From Martensiomyces pterosporus (lineage: Eukaryota; Kickxellomycota; Kickxellomycetes; Kickxellales; Kickxellaceae): a stretch of 64,000 nt of DNA. Shown here in pieces: positions 47,810-58,562 of this stretch (position 1 is its first letter; each line of letters opens with the position of its first letter). The notes beneath the pieces were generated by a model. It did no database searches, had not been told where the DNA came from, and saw only the letters and a list, made by a program, of their open reading frames with translations. A program made the position numbers and the translations under genes. The stretch lies in contig MU603993.1 in assembly GCA_025201845.1 (NCBI GenBank), positions 1 to 64,000 of the forward strand, read 5' to 3'.

Positions 47810-49105
47810 ATGTCAGGTATCGAGGTGCCAGTTGCCGGCACCGCTGCCCTGGGGCTTGGCCTGGCATATGGAATCAAGAAATACAATGATGGCTGCCGCG
47901 TCAGCCTCATCACAGCCGACAAAGATGCCTCTCGGGTGGTCGGAGAGACCGAAGACGGCGATGCCGTCACCATCCGTTCTCTCCTCGACTCCGAATGCCC
48001 CTCGCTCACGGACCCCAAGAAGGCATACATGGTGCCCACGCCCTACCTAGCTGCCGGCGTGCTCCAGACGGCCTACATCACAATTAATGGGTTCAAGCGG
48101 GACAGGCTCTCGAACATCAAGTACGACCGCGAGCTGCGCATAATGAGCGATAACGGCACTGTGTCGCTGGACTGGTACCCAAAGCGCAGCCAAGACCCGG
48201 CAGCCTCCTCACCCATCGTGGTTGTCATGTCTGGGCTTGGGGGTAGCAGCGACGAGTACCACATCCGCTGCATGGCCAAGGCGCTGGCAGATGGGCCGCT
48301 GAAGTACCGCGTCGTTGTGATGAACCACCGCGGGTCTGGACGCACCCCATTGACGTCGCCGAGGGTGTACAACGGGTACGACACCGAGGACTACAGAACC
48401 ACCGTTGCCTATGTGAGGTCATGCTACCCGCAGGCACCACTGCTTGGGCTGGCTTTCTCGCTGGGTGGCAATGTCATGACAAAATACATCGGCGAGGAGG
48501 GCGACAACTGCCCGTTTGTCGCTGCTGCTGCCATCTGCTGCCAGTTCGATGTGGGCATTGCAGGCCGTGTTTTGGACGAGCACACGTTCCTCAACGACAA
48601 GATATTCCAGCCCAACTTGATGGCCACTGTAAAGAGACTGGTCAAGAGGAATGAGGCGATGATCCAGAGCGGCGAGATCAAGTACGACATGGAAAAGATC
48701 CTGGCGACAAAGAGGATGAAGGATTTCGACCAGCATTTTGTCGCCAAGTCATTTGGGTTCTCCAGCTGCTGGGAGTACTACGATGCGACGTCCAGCTCGC
48801 CCTACGTTGACAAGATCGCCATTCCGTTCCTGGCCATAAACACCCTGGATGACCCAACTATACCGGTGAGGGCTGTCCCCATTGAGAAGCTGAAGCGCAA
48901 CCCAAACACATCGCTGGTTCTTGTCAAGCATGGCGGCCATCTCGGGTTCTTTAGCGGGCTGAGCCCCAGGATCTGGTACACAAAGCCTGTGGTCGAGTAC
49001 TTTGATGCTATTCTCAAGGCATCAAAGTCCGGCCGTTCCTTGCAGGCAGCTGGAAAGCAAGGCAGCGGCGTCAGAGTCGTCGCTGGCTCTGCTGCCAAAT
49101 TGTAA
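47810..49105 (+). CDS. Alpha/beta hydrolase, YheT/Eht1/ABHD1-3 family
   Basis: A single-exon 431-residue protein. The core has VVVMSGLGGSSDEYHIR (oxyanion region), VVVMNHRGSGRTPLT, the nucleophile elbow in LGLAFSLGGNVMTKY, the acid in INTLDDPTIP and the His in KHGGHLGFFSG. The order and the paired NHRG and SLGGN motifs define the YheT/ABHD1-3 family, which includes the yeast ethanol acyltransferases Eht1 and Eeb1 and phospholipase ABHD3. The elbow is A-F-S-L-G rather than the common G-x-S-x-G, a tolerated variant. A hydrophobic N-terminal segment (residues about 8-22) may anchor it to a membrane. The start at 47810 is the first ATG before conserved sequence. Confidence 0.9.
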   Translation: MSGIEVPVAGTAALGLGLAYGIKKYNDGCRVSLITADKDASRVVGETEDGDAVTIRSLLDSECPSLTDPKKAYMVPTPYLAAGVLQTAYITINGFKRDRLSNIKYDRELRIMSDNGTVSLDWYPKRSQDPAASSPIVVVMSGLGGSSDEYHIRCMAKALADGPLKYRVVVMNHRGSGRTPLTSPRVYNGYDTEDYRTTVAYVRSCYPQAPLLGLAFSLGGNVMTKYIGEEGDNCPFVAAAAICCQFDVGIAGRVLDEHTFLNDKIFQPNLMATVKRLVKRNEAMIQSGEIKYDMEKILATKRMKDFDQHFVAKSFGFSSCWEYYDATSSSPYVDKIAIPFLAINTLDDPTIPVRAVPIEKLKRNPNTSLVLVKHGGHLGFFSGLSPRIWYTKPVVEYFDAILKASKSGRSLQAAGKQGSGVRVVAGSAAKL

Positions 49106-49290
49106 TCGTATCGCTGGTTTACTATGAGGCTATCTCGATATGTGCTCGCTATTACCCCTTTTAAACGTAAATGTACTCCTATTACAGAAACTGGTAGCTG
49201 GCGGCAATGAGTGTATTTGACCACGCTCATATAGAAGGGGCTGGGGTTCAACAATGTGGTGCGGCTGTAGATGTGCTACGGACACACTTG

Positions 49291-50268
49291 TTAGCTGGAC
49301 AGACAAAGGTATGCCGAGGCGTAGCTGACAGAGGAGTCTGATGGATCAAGCACTTTGCTCGACTGGTCATATTTGACAAACCTCAGGCGCGGTCCCTGTT
49401 GGCCATCTGGGTACAGGTGGTTGACTGCCGCCAGAAGGACGCCGATCGGATGGCGGCCACATATTGTGTTCTCTGTTTCGTCCAGGTACTGTCTGAACCC
49501 CTTATGGTCGGACCTAGCAATGACCTCCATGCCAGCCTCGTCCAGTCTCTTGATGGACTCCCAAATTGGCGTCCCGCTGGGTCTCGCAGCACGCGAGCTC
49601 AGGTTCAGCGCACGGCTGGTTTCCGAGTCCTTGTAGTATGTGAAGCGGAAGCGGCCTCCCCAGTGGCAGAAATCCGAGGATATGACAAACAGGTTTTCCT
49701 CGCTGGCCAAGTACGGCGCAAGAAGCTCGCCGTACTGCTCTTCCTTTTGGAAGCTCAAGTTTCCGACCAGGATGGGAACCAGCCTGATATCGCCGATTTT
49801 TTGCTCGAATATTTTGTAGATATACGGCACATGCATTTCCAAGCTGTGCTCGTCTTCGTCAACTGCCTTGTTCATCGTGCGCCAAGTGCCCCTGCCCTTC
49901 AGCTCGCCAATGGTCTTTTGGTCGACCTGGATGTTGCCCAGCGGTGTTTCGTACTCGCTGCATGTGGACAGCGCACAGTGCTCGAGGTACACGTGGTGCG
50001 AGGGCCCAAGAAGGAACACTCGCTTGACCTTGGCGACGTCGACGCATTTGTATGCGTATGCGGCGTTTGGCCCGCTGTAGCTGTAGCCAGCATGGGGCCC
50101 GATTATTGCACGCACTCCACTGACTGGCATCTCGCGGCTATCGCCACTGGGCTCAATCTCGCTGACGACGTCAGGGACACTGTCAATCCAGCCCTGGAGC
50201 TGCCTGTCCAGCTGGGCGGCGCTGTCACTGTACCAGCTACCGGCATGTGTTGCCTCGCGAATAGCCAT
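49291..50268 (-). CDS. MHO1: MEMO1 family protein (Mho1)
   Basis: A single-exon 325-residue protein of the MEMO family, related to non-heme-iron dioxygenase folds. Visible conserved blocks are REATHAGSWY at the start, IGPHAGYSYSGPNAAYAY, FLLGPSHHVY, then EDEHSLEMHVPYI and VISSDFCHWGGRF. The His and Cys residues thought to bind metal in MEMO1 (in GPHAG, EHSLEMH and DFCHWG) are present. MEMO1 in animals acts in signalling and redox/copper biology; Mho1 in yeast is little characterised. The start at 50268 gives the family N-terminus. Convergent with the alpha/beta hydrolase gene, 185 bases apart. Confidence 0.94.
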   Translation of the reverse strand: MAIREATHAGSWYSDSAAQLDRQLQGWIDSVPDVVSEIEPSGDSREMPVSGVRAIIGPHAGYSYSGPNAAYAYKCVDVAKVKRVFLLGPSHHVYLEHCALSTCSEYETPLGNIQVDQKTIGELKGRGTWRTMNKAVDEDEHSLEMHVPYIYKIFEQKIGDIRLVPILVGNLSFQKEEQYGELLAPYLASEENLFVISSDFCHWGGRFRFTYYKDSETSRALNLSSRAARPSGTPIWESIKRLDEAGMEVIARSDHKGFRQYLDETENTICGRHPIGVLLAAVNHLYPDGQQGPRLRFVKYDQSSKVLDPSDSSVSYASAYLCLSS

Positions 50269-50643
50269 TGCCTTGTGTGCGGAGTGGAGTTCAGGAGAGA
50301 AGCGCTGCTGTAGGTGAGTGTAGCGAAAAGCGCAATTTCAATTCAAGCCTAGAATAAGAGTATGCAGCGTGGAGAGGGAGCGGAGAAAAGAGCTGGAGCA
50401 GGCGGGTGCGTGGAGCAGGGGGCGGAATATAGCGCATGACGCCATCAGCCATGGCCAACGCTATTGCCAGGCATGCAGCACGCATTATTGAACCACGGTC
50501 ACAGATCACCTGACTGGCATACTCACTCTTGCATACGGACATGGGCATGCACTCGCAGGCAAGTCTGGGATGCGGGAGGGAAGATAATATAGTAATGGTG
50601 GTAGGGGTTGGAGCAGTTGACTAAAAAACAGAGTGAGGGAAAT
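50269..50643. other. Intergenic: MEMO1 promoter and ATP synthase g 3' region
   Basis: 375 bases between two minus-strand genes. No gene or repeat of note. Confidence 0.55.
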
Positions 50644-51682
50644 CTAATCCTTGTAGCCGATGAAGTTGCCGCGGCCAATGATCTCGCCAATAACAAAGAG
50701 GGTCGAGAGCTCAAAGGTCTTGATGGCGCCCTTCTTCCACTGCTCGACGGGGATGTCCTTGAGCGACTTGACGTTCTTGATCTTGACGTAGTCCAAGACC
50801 TTGAAGAGCTGGGTCTCGGCGGCAGCAAAATCAACCTTGCCGGGGAGGGTGAAGTTCTGGCGAACAACGACCTGCTTGCCCACGTGGTAGGCGACCTCAG
50901 AGTAGTAGATGATGGGCTCGAAGATTCCTATATGGCTTGGTTTCAGATTAAACGAAAAAATGCGCATGAATAACTGGGCCTTGCATGACGCTGCCAGCAG
51001 AGCAGCACAGAACTAAGCAGCCATGCGCCTGCGGTCCACAGCACACAAAGCTGGGGCTGCTTGGCTGACTTACCGACTGTCTTGTTGAGAGGCCCCTTGA
51101 TGGAGGCAGGGAGCGGGCCTACATGGTTTCAAAGGCAGAATGCGCACATATTGTTTACAGGCGATCCTCAGTAGCAGCAGTGGCTAGTACACAGGATGTC
51201 CGGGGCTTCAGTCAAGCAACCGGCAGCCCAAAGCCAAAACATGCAATGGCACTTACTGGTGATGGTCTTGTACAGGTTGCAAAGAGCCTTGGTCAGACCC
51301 TGGGCTACAAGTCAGAGAGAAACAGGGAGTCCGAGGCAAGATTAGCTATCGTCCAGGGCAGGTAGCGGGAGACATGGAGCGCATGTGACTGAGGGGGCGG
51401 GCCGTCGACACAGCTCGCGATCCATGCCGGTAGCATATCTGCTGCTATTGTAGGCGTGGCAGCTACACAGGTGCAGCGCCTTAGGATATCAAACGAGCTG
51501 CGAGTGAGACGGGGAAGGGAGCATTGTTTTGCCGACTGAAAACACCAGTTGTCCTTACACTTGACAGCGTTGGTAGCGTTGGCAGCAGCCTGGGTGGCCT
51601 TCTGGGCGGCAGATTCGGTGCTAGCATAGCGAATGTAGGCCCGGGCGACGGGGGCAGCCTTCGAGAAAACGCGCATGGACAT
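50644..51682 (-). CDS. ATP20: Mitochondrial F1Fo ATP synthase subunit g (four exons)
   Basis: Exons on the minus strand: 51559-51682, 51257-51304, 51074-51118 and 50644-50927, joining in frame to 166 residues. Exon 1 encodes a basic, Ala-rich mitochondrial presequence (MSMRVFSKAAPVARAY). The two middle exons are only 48 and 45 bases long and encode LTKALCNLYKTIT and PLPASIKGPLNKTVG. The last exon has GIFEPIIYYSEVAYHVGKQ, then ETQLFKVLD, and a C-terminal hydrophobic helix with GEIIGRGNFIGY, whose Gly-spaced face matches the dimerisation GxxxG region of subunit g. Subunits e and g stabilise ATP synthase dimers at cristae edges. All three introns end TAG. Confidence 0.9.
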
Positions 51683-52389
51683 GACTATTCGAACTGTACG
51701 ACTGGTGTCTTGCAACCGCAGGCTGGAATCCTCGGATTGAACAAAAAAAAAGATATCGAAATTGAAAATGGCGGAGGGGAAAGAGTGCGAGCCTCCTGCA
51801 GACACCAGCACCTCCTTACCCCAATGGCGCGGGTTGCGCGAGGAAATTTTAGGAAAACGCAGTCTAAGAATGCATGCTTATCTTGGTTCCCTCGGCTCAT
51901 GCAGAGCTCGGCTGCCGAGTGCGGCTCAGCGAGCCATCCCTGATGTTGCCAGGCGGTCCCAATTTTTCTTGCCGATTCCGCATTTGGGTCTCCAGGCGAT
52001 CGCGCATTTGGCGAGGAGCAGGGGCTGCTGGCTGCTGGCCGTGAATCAGCCCAAACTTGGGTGCTGTTCGGTGCTCTGGTGTTGTGAGTCATAGCGCGTG
52101 AGTTAGCACTCACAGCAAGCGTGTCCCTGACCTTTCGGGAACACAGTGCACCAGCCATTGGCTCACCCCACTCGGCCGCCACAAATATGCGCTGGGCGCT
52201 GGGCGTGGGCCATGCTGACACCCGCATGGCATAAAAGCCCGCCCGCTGCGATTGCCTGCACAGCCGCCTCTTCGTTTTCTCATCTCATCTCTTTTCTCTC
52301 TTCCCTCGGCCACGCCACCTCCCCTCTATTTACTCTCTCGCGCCTTACACAGCAGCACGCACCTTGCCGCAGCGTAGCAAAACAACAGT
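51683..52389. other. Divergent promoter region, ATP20 and DAHP synthase
   Basis: 707 bases between divergent start codons. A CATAAAAG element at about 52229 lies 160 bases before the DAHP synthase ATG. No gene is supported. Confidence 0.55.
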
Positions 52390-53508
52390 ATGAGCTCCGA
52401 CAGCCACCACTACGTCCACGCTCTGAATGAGCTCGACGACGTGAATATTCGCCGCATTCGCCCCCTCATTCCTCCCCAGATTCTCATGGAGGACCTGCCT
52501 CTCACCGAGTCCGCCGCCGCCACAATCGTAAAGGGACGCCTGGAATCCGAGGCTATTATTCAGGGCAAGGACGACAGGCTGCTGGTCATCGTCGGCCCAT
52601 GCTCGATCCACAACCCGACTGCTGCTCTCGAGTACGCAGACCACCTCAGAGCCTACGCCGAGACCGCTGCGGAGGACCTGTGCATCGTCATGCGTGTCTA
52701 CTTTGAGAAGCCCCGCACCACAGTTGGCTGGAAGGGCCTGATCAACGACCCCGACCTCAACAACGGGTTCTCCATCAACAAGGGTCTGCGCAAGGCCCGC
52801 ACTCTGCTCCTTGACATCGCCGAGAAGGGACTCCCTGCCGGCGCCGAGATCCTCGACACGATCTCGCCTCAGTACATCGGCGATCTCATCAGCTGGGGAG
52901 CCATTGGTGCCCGGACAACCGAGTCGCAGGTCCACCGCGAGCTTTCCTCGGGCATGTCCGTGCCAATTGGCTTCAAGAACGGCACCGACGGCAATGTCAA
53001 GATTGCTGTCGATGCGATCAAGTCCTCAGAGTCGCCGCACTGCTTCCTCTCGGTCACCAAGCAGGGCCTGAGCGCCATTGTCGAGACCAAGGGCAACAAG
53101 CACTGCCACATCATCCTTCGCGGCGGCGCCGATGGCCCCAACTACGAGGAGAAGTACGTCCAGGACTACGTTGCTCAGCTCACCAAGGCGGGCGTCAACC
53201 CTCGCCTGATGATCGACTGCAGCCACGGCAACAGCTCAAAGGACTTCAGAAAGCAGCCCATCGTCGCCGAGAGCATCAGAAGCCAGCTTGCCTCCTCGGA
53301 GACTGGCAAGTACATTGCCGGCGTCATGATCGAGAGCAACCTGGTCGAGGGCAACCAGAGCATCCCTGCCGACGGCGATCTGTCAAAGCTTGTCTACGGC
53401 AAGAGCATCACCGATGCCTGCGTCAACTGGGAGGACACTGCCAAGATACTCGATGGCCTGCGTGAGGGCGTCCGTAGCCGCCGCCAGAAGACCGCCGCCT
53501 CCAACTAG
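52390..53508 (+). CDS. ARO4: 3-deoxy-7-phosphoheptulonate (DAHP) synthase, AroF/G/H type
   Basis: A single-exon 372-residue type I DAHP synthase. Conserved blocks include IRPLIPPQIL, VGPCSIHNP, RVYFEKPRTTVGWKGLINDP, then DTISPQYIGDL, GAIGARTTESQ, GFKNGTDG and DCSHGNSSKDF. It joins phosphoenolpyruvate and erythrose 4-phosphate in the first step of the shikimate pathway. Fungi usually have two isozymes, inhibited by phenylalanine (Aro3) or tyrosine (Aro4). The features here do not decide which; the symbol is a family label, and RVYFEKP with PQYIGDL could equally suit Aro3. Located in the cytosol. Confidence 0.93.
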   Translation: MSSDSHHYVHALNELDDVNIRRIRPLIPPQILMEDLPLTESAAATIVKGRLESEAIIQGKDDRLLVIVGPCSIHNPTAALEYADHLRAYAETAAEDLCIVMRVYFEKPRTTVGWKGLINDPDLNNGFSINKGLRKARTLLLDIAEKGLPAGAEILDTISPQYIGDLISWGAIGARTTESQVHRELSSGMSVPIGFKNGTDGNVKIAVDAIKSSESPHCFLSVTKQGLSAIVETKGNKHCHIILRGGADGPNYEEKYVQDYVAQLTKAGVNPRLMIDCSHGNSSKDFRKQPIVAESIRSQLASSETGKYIAGVMIESNLVEGNQSIPADGDLSKLVYGKSITDACVNWEDTAKILDGLREGVRSRRQKTAASN

Positions 53509-53906
53509 CCTTTTGTGTTCCTAATCCGCTGAGATATGCCTGATAAATCAACTGTTTTGCTGGGCCAATTGCAGCACCTGTTTACGCTTGGACAGCGTTT
53601 GTTTACTTTGGCCGCTTGCCCTCTGCTGATTGGCCCTGGCCCGCAGCGATGGCGTTCGACTTTGCTCTAAACGCCAATTTTTTTTTTGTGCAGGACACGT
53701 TGAGCAGCAGAAAGCACCCCACTTTGCAGCTGCCCGTCGCTGCCTGCCTGCCCCGCTCTCCTTCGTCCCTGAAAGAAATATTTTCATGGTACCGGCTGTT
53801 TTCGCTTCTCTCCACTAGCAGCAGCCCTCTTTATTCGTCTGAATCCAGTAATAAAAAACAGCACCACAGCGCTCCCATTCCCTGGTTTACCACCTTTTGC
53901 ACTCGA
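53509..53906. other. Intergenic: DAHP synthase to CLASP
   Basis: 398 bases with T- and C-rich tracts that would form the CLASP 5' leader. No gene is supported. Confidence 0.55.
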
Positions 53907-56068
53907 ATGGACTACACCAAGGTAAACACGAATGCGACAACCAAAGCGCATGCGCGCTCTGTTCTGTGAGCGAGACATCCTGCGCTTGCTATTCATCGCT
54001 ATACCTACACCCATTGTCTCATGCTAATAAGCTCTCTCTTGGTCTCACGCGCATATGCTTGGCGATAGTGCGAAAGCGCAAGCGATTTTGATACAAAGTT
54101 CCGCACCCTGCTTGCAAAGCTCGACGTCGTTGAGGGCGAGGAGACATGGCAGCAGATTGACAACGCGCTCAAGAACCTGCTCGCGCTGGTCAAGGCAGGC
54201 GCTACAAAGTTTGACTCGTTTACTGCGACTATGAAGCAGGCGACTAATTTCATCAACAACGCGGTAAGTCCAGCCACGCGATATCCACAGCACCAGGAGT
54301 TTGACGGGGTGGTGAATATGCTTAAAGGGTGAGGCGGCTGCATTTGGCTAATTTGGCTGCTTTTCCACTGAAAACGCTTGTCATTTGGACTCTGTAGGTG
54401 CTAAGTGAACGCACTCGTCTCAGTGGCACGGCTCTTGCGCTTATTGAAGAAATGGCTCGGCAAATGGAGACGCGCTTTCAGACGCTTTGTGAGCTGCTCT
54501 TCCCCACAGCGATGAAAACCTGCGGCCGTGCCAACAAGGTGTTTGTTACTCGCGGTGTGAACTGTCTGACAACGGTCATCACCTACGCGCACGTTCCAGA
54601 CCAGACTCCGAGAATCTGCGAAGCGGCAGCAAATGATCCCAATAAGACGGTCCGGTCCAGCGCAGCAAAGCTCTTGATGTCAATTGTGTCGTGCTGCACC
54701 GTTCCGGAGCTTACCCCGCACCTGGCGGTCGTTGAAAAGGCAATTGCAGATGGCGTTGTGGATGCTAACCCTGAAGCCAGAACCACCGCTAGACAGTCGT
54801 ACGAGATTTACATCAAGCGGTTCAGCAACCGTGCTGAGCAATTCAAGGCTGGACTGTCGACCACGGCGAAGAAATATCTAAAGATCGAGGACAAGGGCGC
54901 TGATGCCAAGCCCCAGAGCAGCTTTGGATCCTTCCGCCAGCGCCAACCACTCCGCGACCGCATCAATGCTCAGCGTGCCAATGCCAAGGCCAACTCGATT
55001 GGGAGCTCTTCAAGCTCTGCCGATGCGCCGGCCAGCGCTACTGCGGCGGCGGCACCACACCGCCCTAAGCCCGTTCGTCCTATATCCAGACATACTCAGG
55101 GTGCTACGTCCGCCGCTAAGGACGGTGTGGCATCCTCTGCTGCCGCGCTTACTCTCACCAGCACAGGTACAGCAAGTGCGAGCGAACCAGCGGGCGCGAC
55201 GCCAGTGGCTGCACCTGTGCCCACAAAGCCCGCAGCGCCAGTTGCCGGTTTTGGAGCGAACAGCGTCGAGCAGCTGCTGCTATCGCCCCGCAGCACCAAG
55301 CCTACGCTGGTCAGGTTGTTTGGCGACGATCCCAACAACCCACAGGGCACCCCCGCTGCCGCTGATAAGGAGCGCTCTGATTCTACGCAGCCCTCTGTTT
55401 CCCCTACCGCTTCAGTATTCCCCAGCAGAGGCCCCTCGCCTCTCGTAAAGACAGTCTCTTCCGAATCGGTAGCGATGGCGGAGGCAAAGGCCGGTGCCGA
55501 CGGCAATGCTGCTGCGGATAAAGATGCTTCGACAAAGACCGAGGAAGCGCCAGTGGCCATGAGCGAGCCAGCAGCCAAACGGGCCAGTAAAACCACTGGC
55601 GGTGCGTCCGCAGGCTCGACATCGGGCCATGCTGAGCGACCCGCTTCCCGTGCCCAGCGTAGCCATGGGCTTTCATTCTCGTCGCTGAGTGGCGGCAACG
55701 GTGCCAGACCTACTCGCACTGCTCATGCAGTACGCCCACAGTCAAGGAACCTCGTGTCAAACAGAATGGAGGAGGCACTGCGCGCAGCAAGGCCGCCTTC
55801 GCGGCAGAGCAGCAATTCAAAGCCAGCGACTGAGCCAGCGACTGCTACCACGCGGGCACAGCGTCCAGCAAAGTCTGTTGAGAAGAGCAAATCGGCTGAC
55901 ACTGCTCCCCCTAAGCGGATGACGCTGAGGTCGGATTCTAAGGCCACGTATAATCTTCGTACCAGGTCCGCGGAGTCTAGCAGCGCGTCTGATAATGTTC
56001 CTGGATATCTTCGGGCAACAGCATCGTCAGCAAAGCGGATATCAGGTAACTACGACGACGAGCTTTGA
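53907..56068 (+). CDS. CLASP-family microtubule-binding protein with one TOG domain (short form)
   Basis: Exons 53907-53921 (15 bases), 54069-54263 and 54398-56068 join in phase 0 to give 626 residues; the first exon is the least certain. Exon 2 and the start of exon 3 form a TOG/HEAT domain of CLASP type: TWQQIDNALKNLLALVKAGA, then LSERTRLSGTALALIEEMARQ, NKVFVTRGVNCLTTVI and IADGVVDANPEARTTARQSY. The remaining about 370 residues are Ser/Ala/Pro/Arg-rich, basic and probably disordered, as in the microtubule-binding tails of CLASPs. CLASPs (S. pombe Cls1, yeast Stu1) stabilise spindle and cytoplasmic microtubules. At 626 residues it is well under the usual 1000 or more, and there is no second TOG domain. 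Confidence 0.82.
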
Positions 56069-56738
56069 ATGCAACCGCTGGGCTGCGCTTCTTGTTTGCT
56101 TGCTTTAGGTCCTTGGCTGAATGCGAGAGAGGGTATGTGAAGATCTAGGGCCGCCGCTCAAATCGGCATTAGCCACGCTGCACCACCATGTATCTAACAC
56201 CCACACCACATGCTTCCGCCCCTCACCTGACGCTTTCCACCATGCCACCGCATCGCATTCCTGACTGCGCCCATGCCGACCTTGCTAGCTCTCTCTGCAA
56301 AGGAAGCCGAGCGATAGCGCTGTCCTGGACGCAAGGGCACTAGCCACACCGCACACCATATTAACTGAGGCTGGTTGACAACTACACGTTTACAGTAGAC
56401 TCTGCAAGCACTGCTGCTCGCGGAACCAAGCGGCGAAAGCGCGACGATCCTCAAGATGAGCAAGCGGCCATCCCTGCCACGGCAAAGGTAGCCAAAATCG
56501 GTGCCCGTCGGTCAGCTCGCTAAAGAGGCGCGGCATTCCGAGCTCGCAGCACCCTATTTTTCGCTCACTTTCCAATGCTTCATTTGGCTTTTGTGTATCA
56601 TTACAGGCTCCAAGCGTGCAGCAATCCGTCAATAGCTTGTGTTCAAAGTGTACTGGAGGCGGAAACGATGAATGCTTGTGGAAAGCCACATGCAAAACGG
56701 AATGCTGAAAATAAAGTGAAAATAAGCCTCGGCTGCGT
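56069..56738. other. Convergent 3' region, CLASP and coiled-coil orphan
   Basis: 670 bases between convergent stop codons, longer than most such gaps here. Open frames on both strands lack coding character. No tRNA or repeat was found. Confidence 0.5.
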
Positions 56739-58562
56739 CTACATTCTCTTCAGACGGTTGCTCAGCCGCGAGTAAATGCGTCTAGGTGTCTTGGACACAA
56801 CTGCACGAAAGAGATGTGGTGTTGTTGCCTTTGGGCTATTGTTGCCAGAAGCAATGGTGGTTACGTTAGAACAAGCATCGGACTTACAATTGGCGATGTT
56901 GCTTGATTGGGTTTCAGAGCTGAGGCTGCCTCTGCGGACAACCGGTGTGTGCTGAGGACTTGGGGTGGACATGTGCACCTCGCTTGGTGGCAGAGGCGAC
57001 GATGGCTTCGCAATTGGCGTCGACTGAGCAGAGACAATGGCGGCTGGTGCTGCTGCCTTATCGGCCGAAGGTGTGCCTGTACCTTCGCACATGCCTGGGC
57101 GCTCGGGCTGGCCAGCGCCCTCTGTATGCGAATCCGCGCCTGCGCTGCTCTCACTGATTTGGCCATACCTGGGGGGTTTGAGACCCTTGGCTTGATCGCC
57201 CCTGCACGACTCGTCTGAAATTGAGCTTCTCTCCACATAGATGCACGAGTCGCGCGTGTCAACCGCAGTCTGCGTCGCTGAAGCACGCTTCTCCTGCTGT
57301 TGCTGCTGCTGTTCTTCATTGGGATCAGTATTGGCCACGGCTGGTGCCTGAGCCTTGCTCGACGCCTCATCCTCGGTGGTGGATTCCTCGTAGACAGACC
57401 ACCCGTTGACATACTCGACAGGCGTGCGCGGCTTCGCCATCTTAGCTGGAGCACCGCTGCTGCGTGCAGGAGTAGTGGCTGCAGAATGGCTGTCCAGGCT
57501 CTTCGCATCGACGATGCGAGACATCCTGCTCTTCTTGCCCAGTGTGCGTGCCACCGACTGCCGCTTACTCCAAACCGCGCCATTGGCAGACCTGTGTTCC
57601 ATTGGGATGGGTGAGGGTGGCACTGGCTGTGGCCACTCGCTGTTTGCGCGCAGCTGAGCCAGAAACCCGCTCGTTTCGATCATGATGGATTCGGTGCGGC
57701 GCAAGCCCACACAGTCAGAGGCAACGGCGTACTGGCGCAGCTCCTTGTCTCTCAGCTGCTTGCGCAGCGTACGCACCTGCGCTTTCCTTTCACGCAGCGA
57801 CGCCTCCATGTCCTCAATGTCCGCCCTCTGCTCATTCACTGTCTCGTGAAGCCTGCTGACAATGTCCTCCAGAGGGTCAGCTTCAGTTTGCATTGATTTG
57901 TCGAATGTCATTATTAGCGGCAGTCTCGCTGTTGCTGTGATATTGCGGGTACCCATGGAGTGGTCATTCAGGTTGACAGCCCTATCTCTCCTCGTAGACG
58001 GCAAATTGTCTGTGGGTGGGGCGCTGAAGGTTGAGGCCGAGGACAATGGCGAGTGTGCGGGAGGCGACGAGGATGGAATGATGCGTGGTGGCTGCTGCAG
58101 CCTGAACCCTGTGTCGTTGGCTATACGGAATGAGGTGCGCCTGAATGCTGGCGCTGGCGTGTGGCAGAGTGCCAGTGATGATGTGGGTCGAGACTTGGGA
58201 TCCCAGGCTGTAAATGCAGGCGATATGGGCGTCATAGGGACTGAAACGGCAGAGCTGCACCTTTCGGGGTGAGCACCAGGCGGCTGGTGGGCTTTCGGCA
58301 GGCTGAGCAGCTCTCTGGTTGTTGCTGACATTGGCAGTGCACAAAGACCGCCAACTGCAGAGAAGACATGGTTGAGGTGGCCCTTCAGCTCAGAGACTGC
58401 GCACTCATAAAGATCCAGTCGTCTGCGCAGAGATAGGAGCTCGCGATGCTCTGTCTCCAGAAACCCGGCCAAATCGGCGCCGTCGACGCCCTCAAGCAGC
58501 TGAAGAAGGTCTGTGATTATCTGGTTGTCGCTACACAAAGTAGCAGCAGCAGTAGATGTCAT
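56739..58562 (-). CDS. Hypothetical 607-residue coiled-coil protein
   Basis: I do not recognise the family. It has an N-terminal charged helical segment (residues about 10-70) with LLQLLEGVDGADL and LSLRRRLDLYECAVSELKGHL, a Ser/Pro-rich linker, and a central coiled coil (about 230-275) with EDIVSRLHETVNEQRADIEDMEASLRERKAQ-type heptads. A block IMIETSGFLAQLR follows (about 292-304). The rest is Ser/Pro/Gln-rich, and the C-terminus ends with a basic RIYSRLSNRLKRM. Such a layout is common among cytoskeleton or spindle-pole adaptors, but this is only suggestive. The gene is convergent with CLASP. Confidence 0.7.
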   Translation of the reverse strand: MTSTAAATLCSDNQIITDLLQLLEGVDGADLAGFLETEHRELLSLRRRLDLYECAVSELKGHLNHVFSAVGGLCALPMSATTRELLSLPKAHQPPGAHPERCSSAVSVPMTPISPAFTAWDPKSRPTSSLALCHTPAPAFRRTSFRIANDTGFRLQQPPRIIPSSSPPAHSPLSSASTFSAPPTDNLPSTRRDRAVNLNDHSMGTRNITATARLPLIMTFDKSMQTEADPLEDIVSRLHETVNEQRADIEDMEASLRERKAQVRTLRKQLRDKELRQYAVASDCVGLRRTESIMIETSGFLAQLRANSEWPQPVPPSPIPMEHRSANGAVWSKRQSVARTLGKKSRMSRIVDAKSLDSHSAATTPARSSGAPAKMAKPRTPVEYVNGWSVYEESTTEDEASSKAQAPAVANTDPNEEQQQQQQEKRASATQTAVDTRDSCIYVERSSISDESCRGDQAKGLKPPRYGQISESSAGADSHTEGAGQPERPGMCEGTGTPSADKAAAPAAIVSAQSTPIAKPSSPLPPSEVHMSTPSPQHTPVVRRGSLSSETQSSNIANCKSDACSNVTTIASGNNSPKATTPHLFRAVVSKTPRRIYSRLSNRLKRM

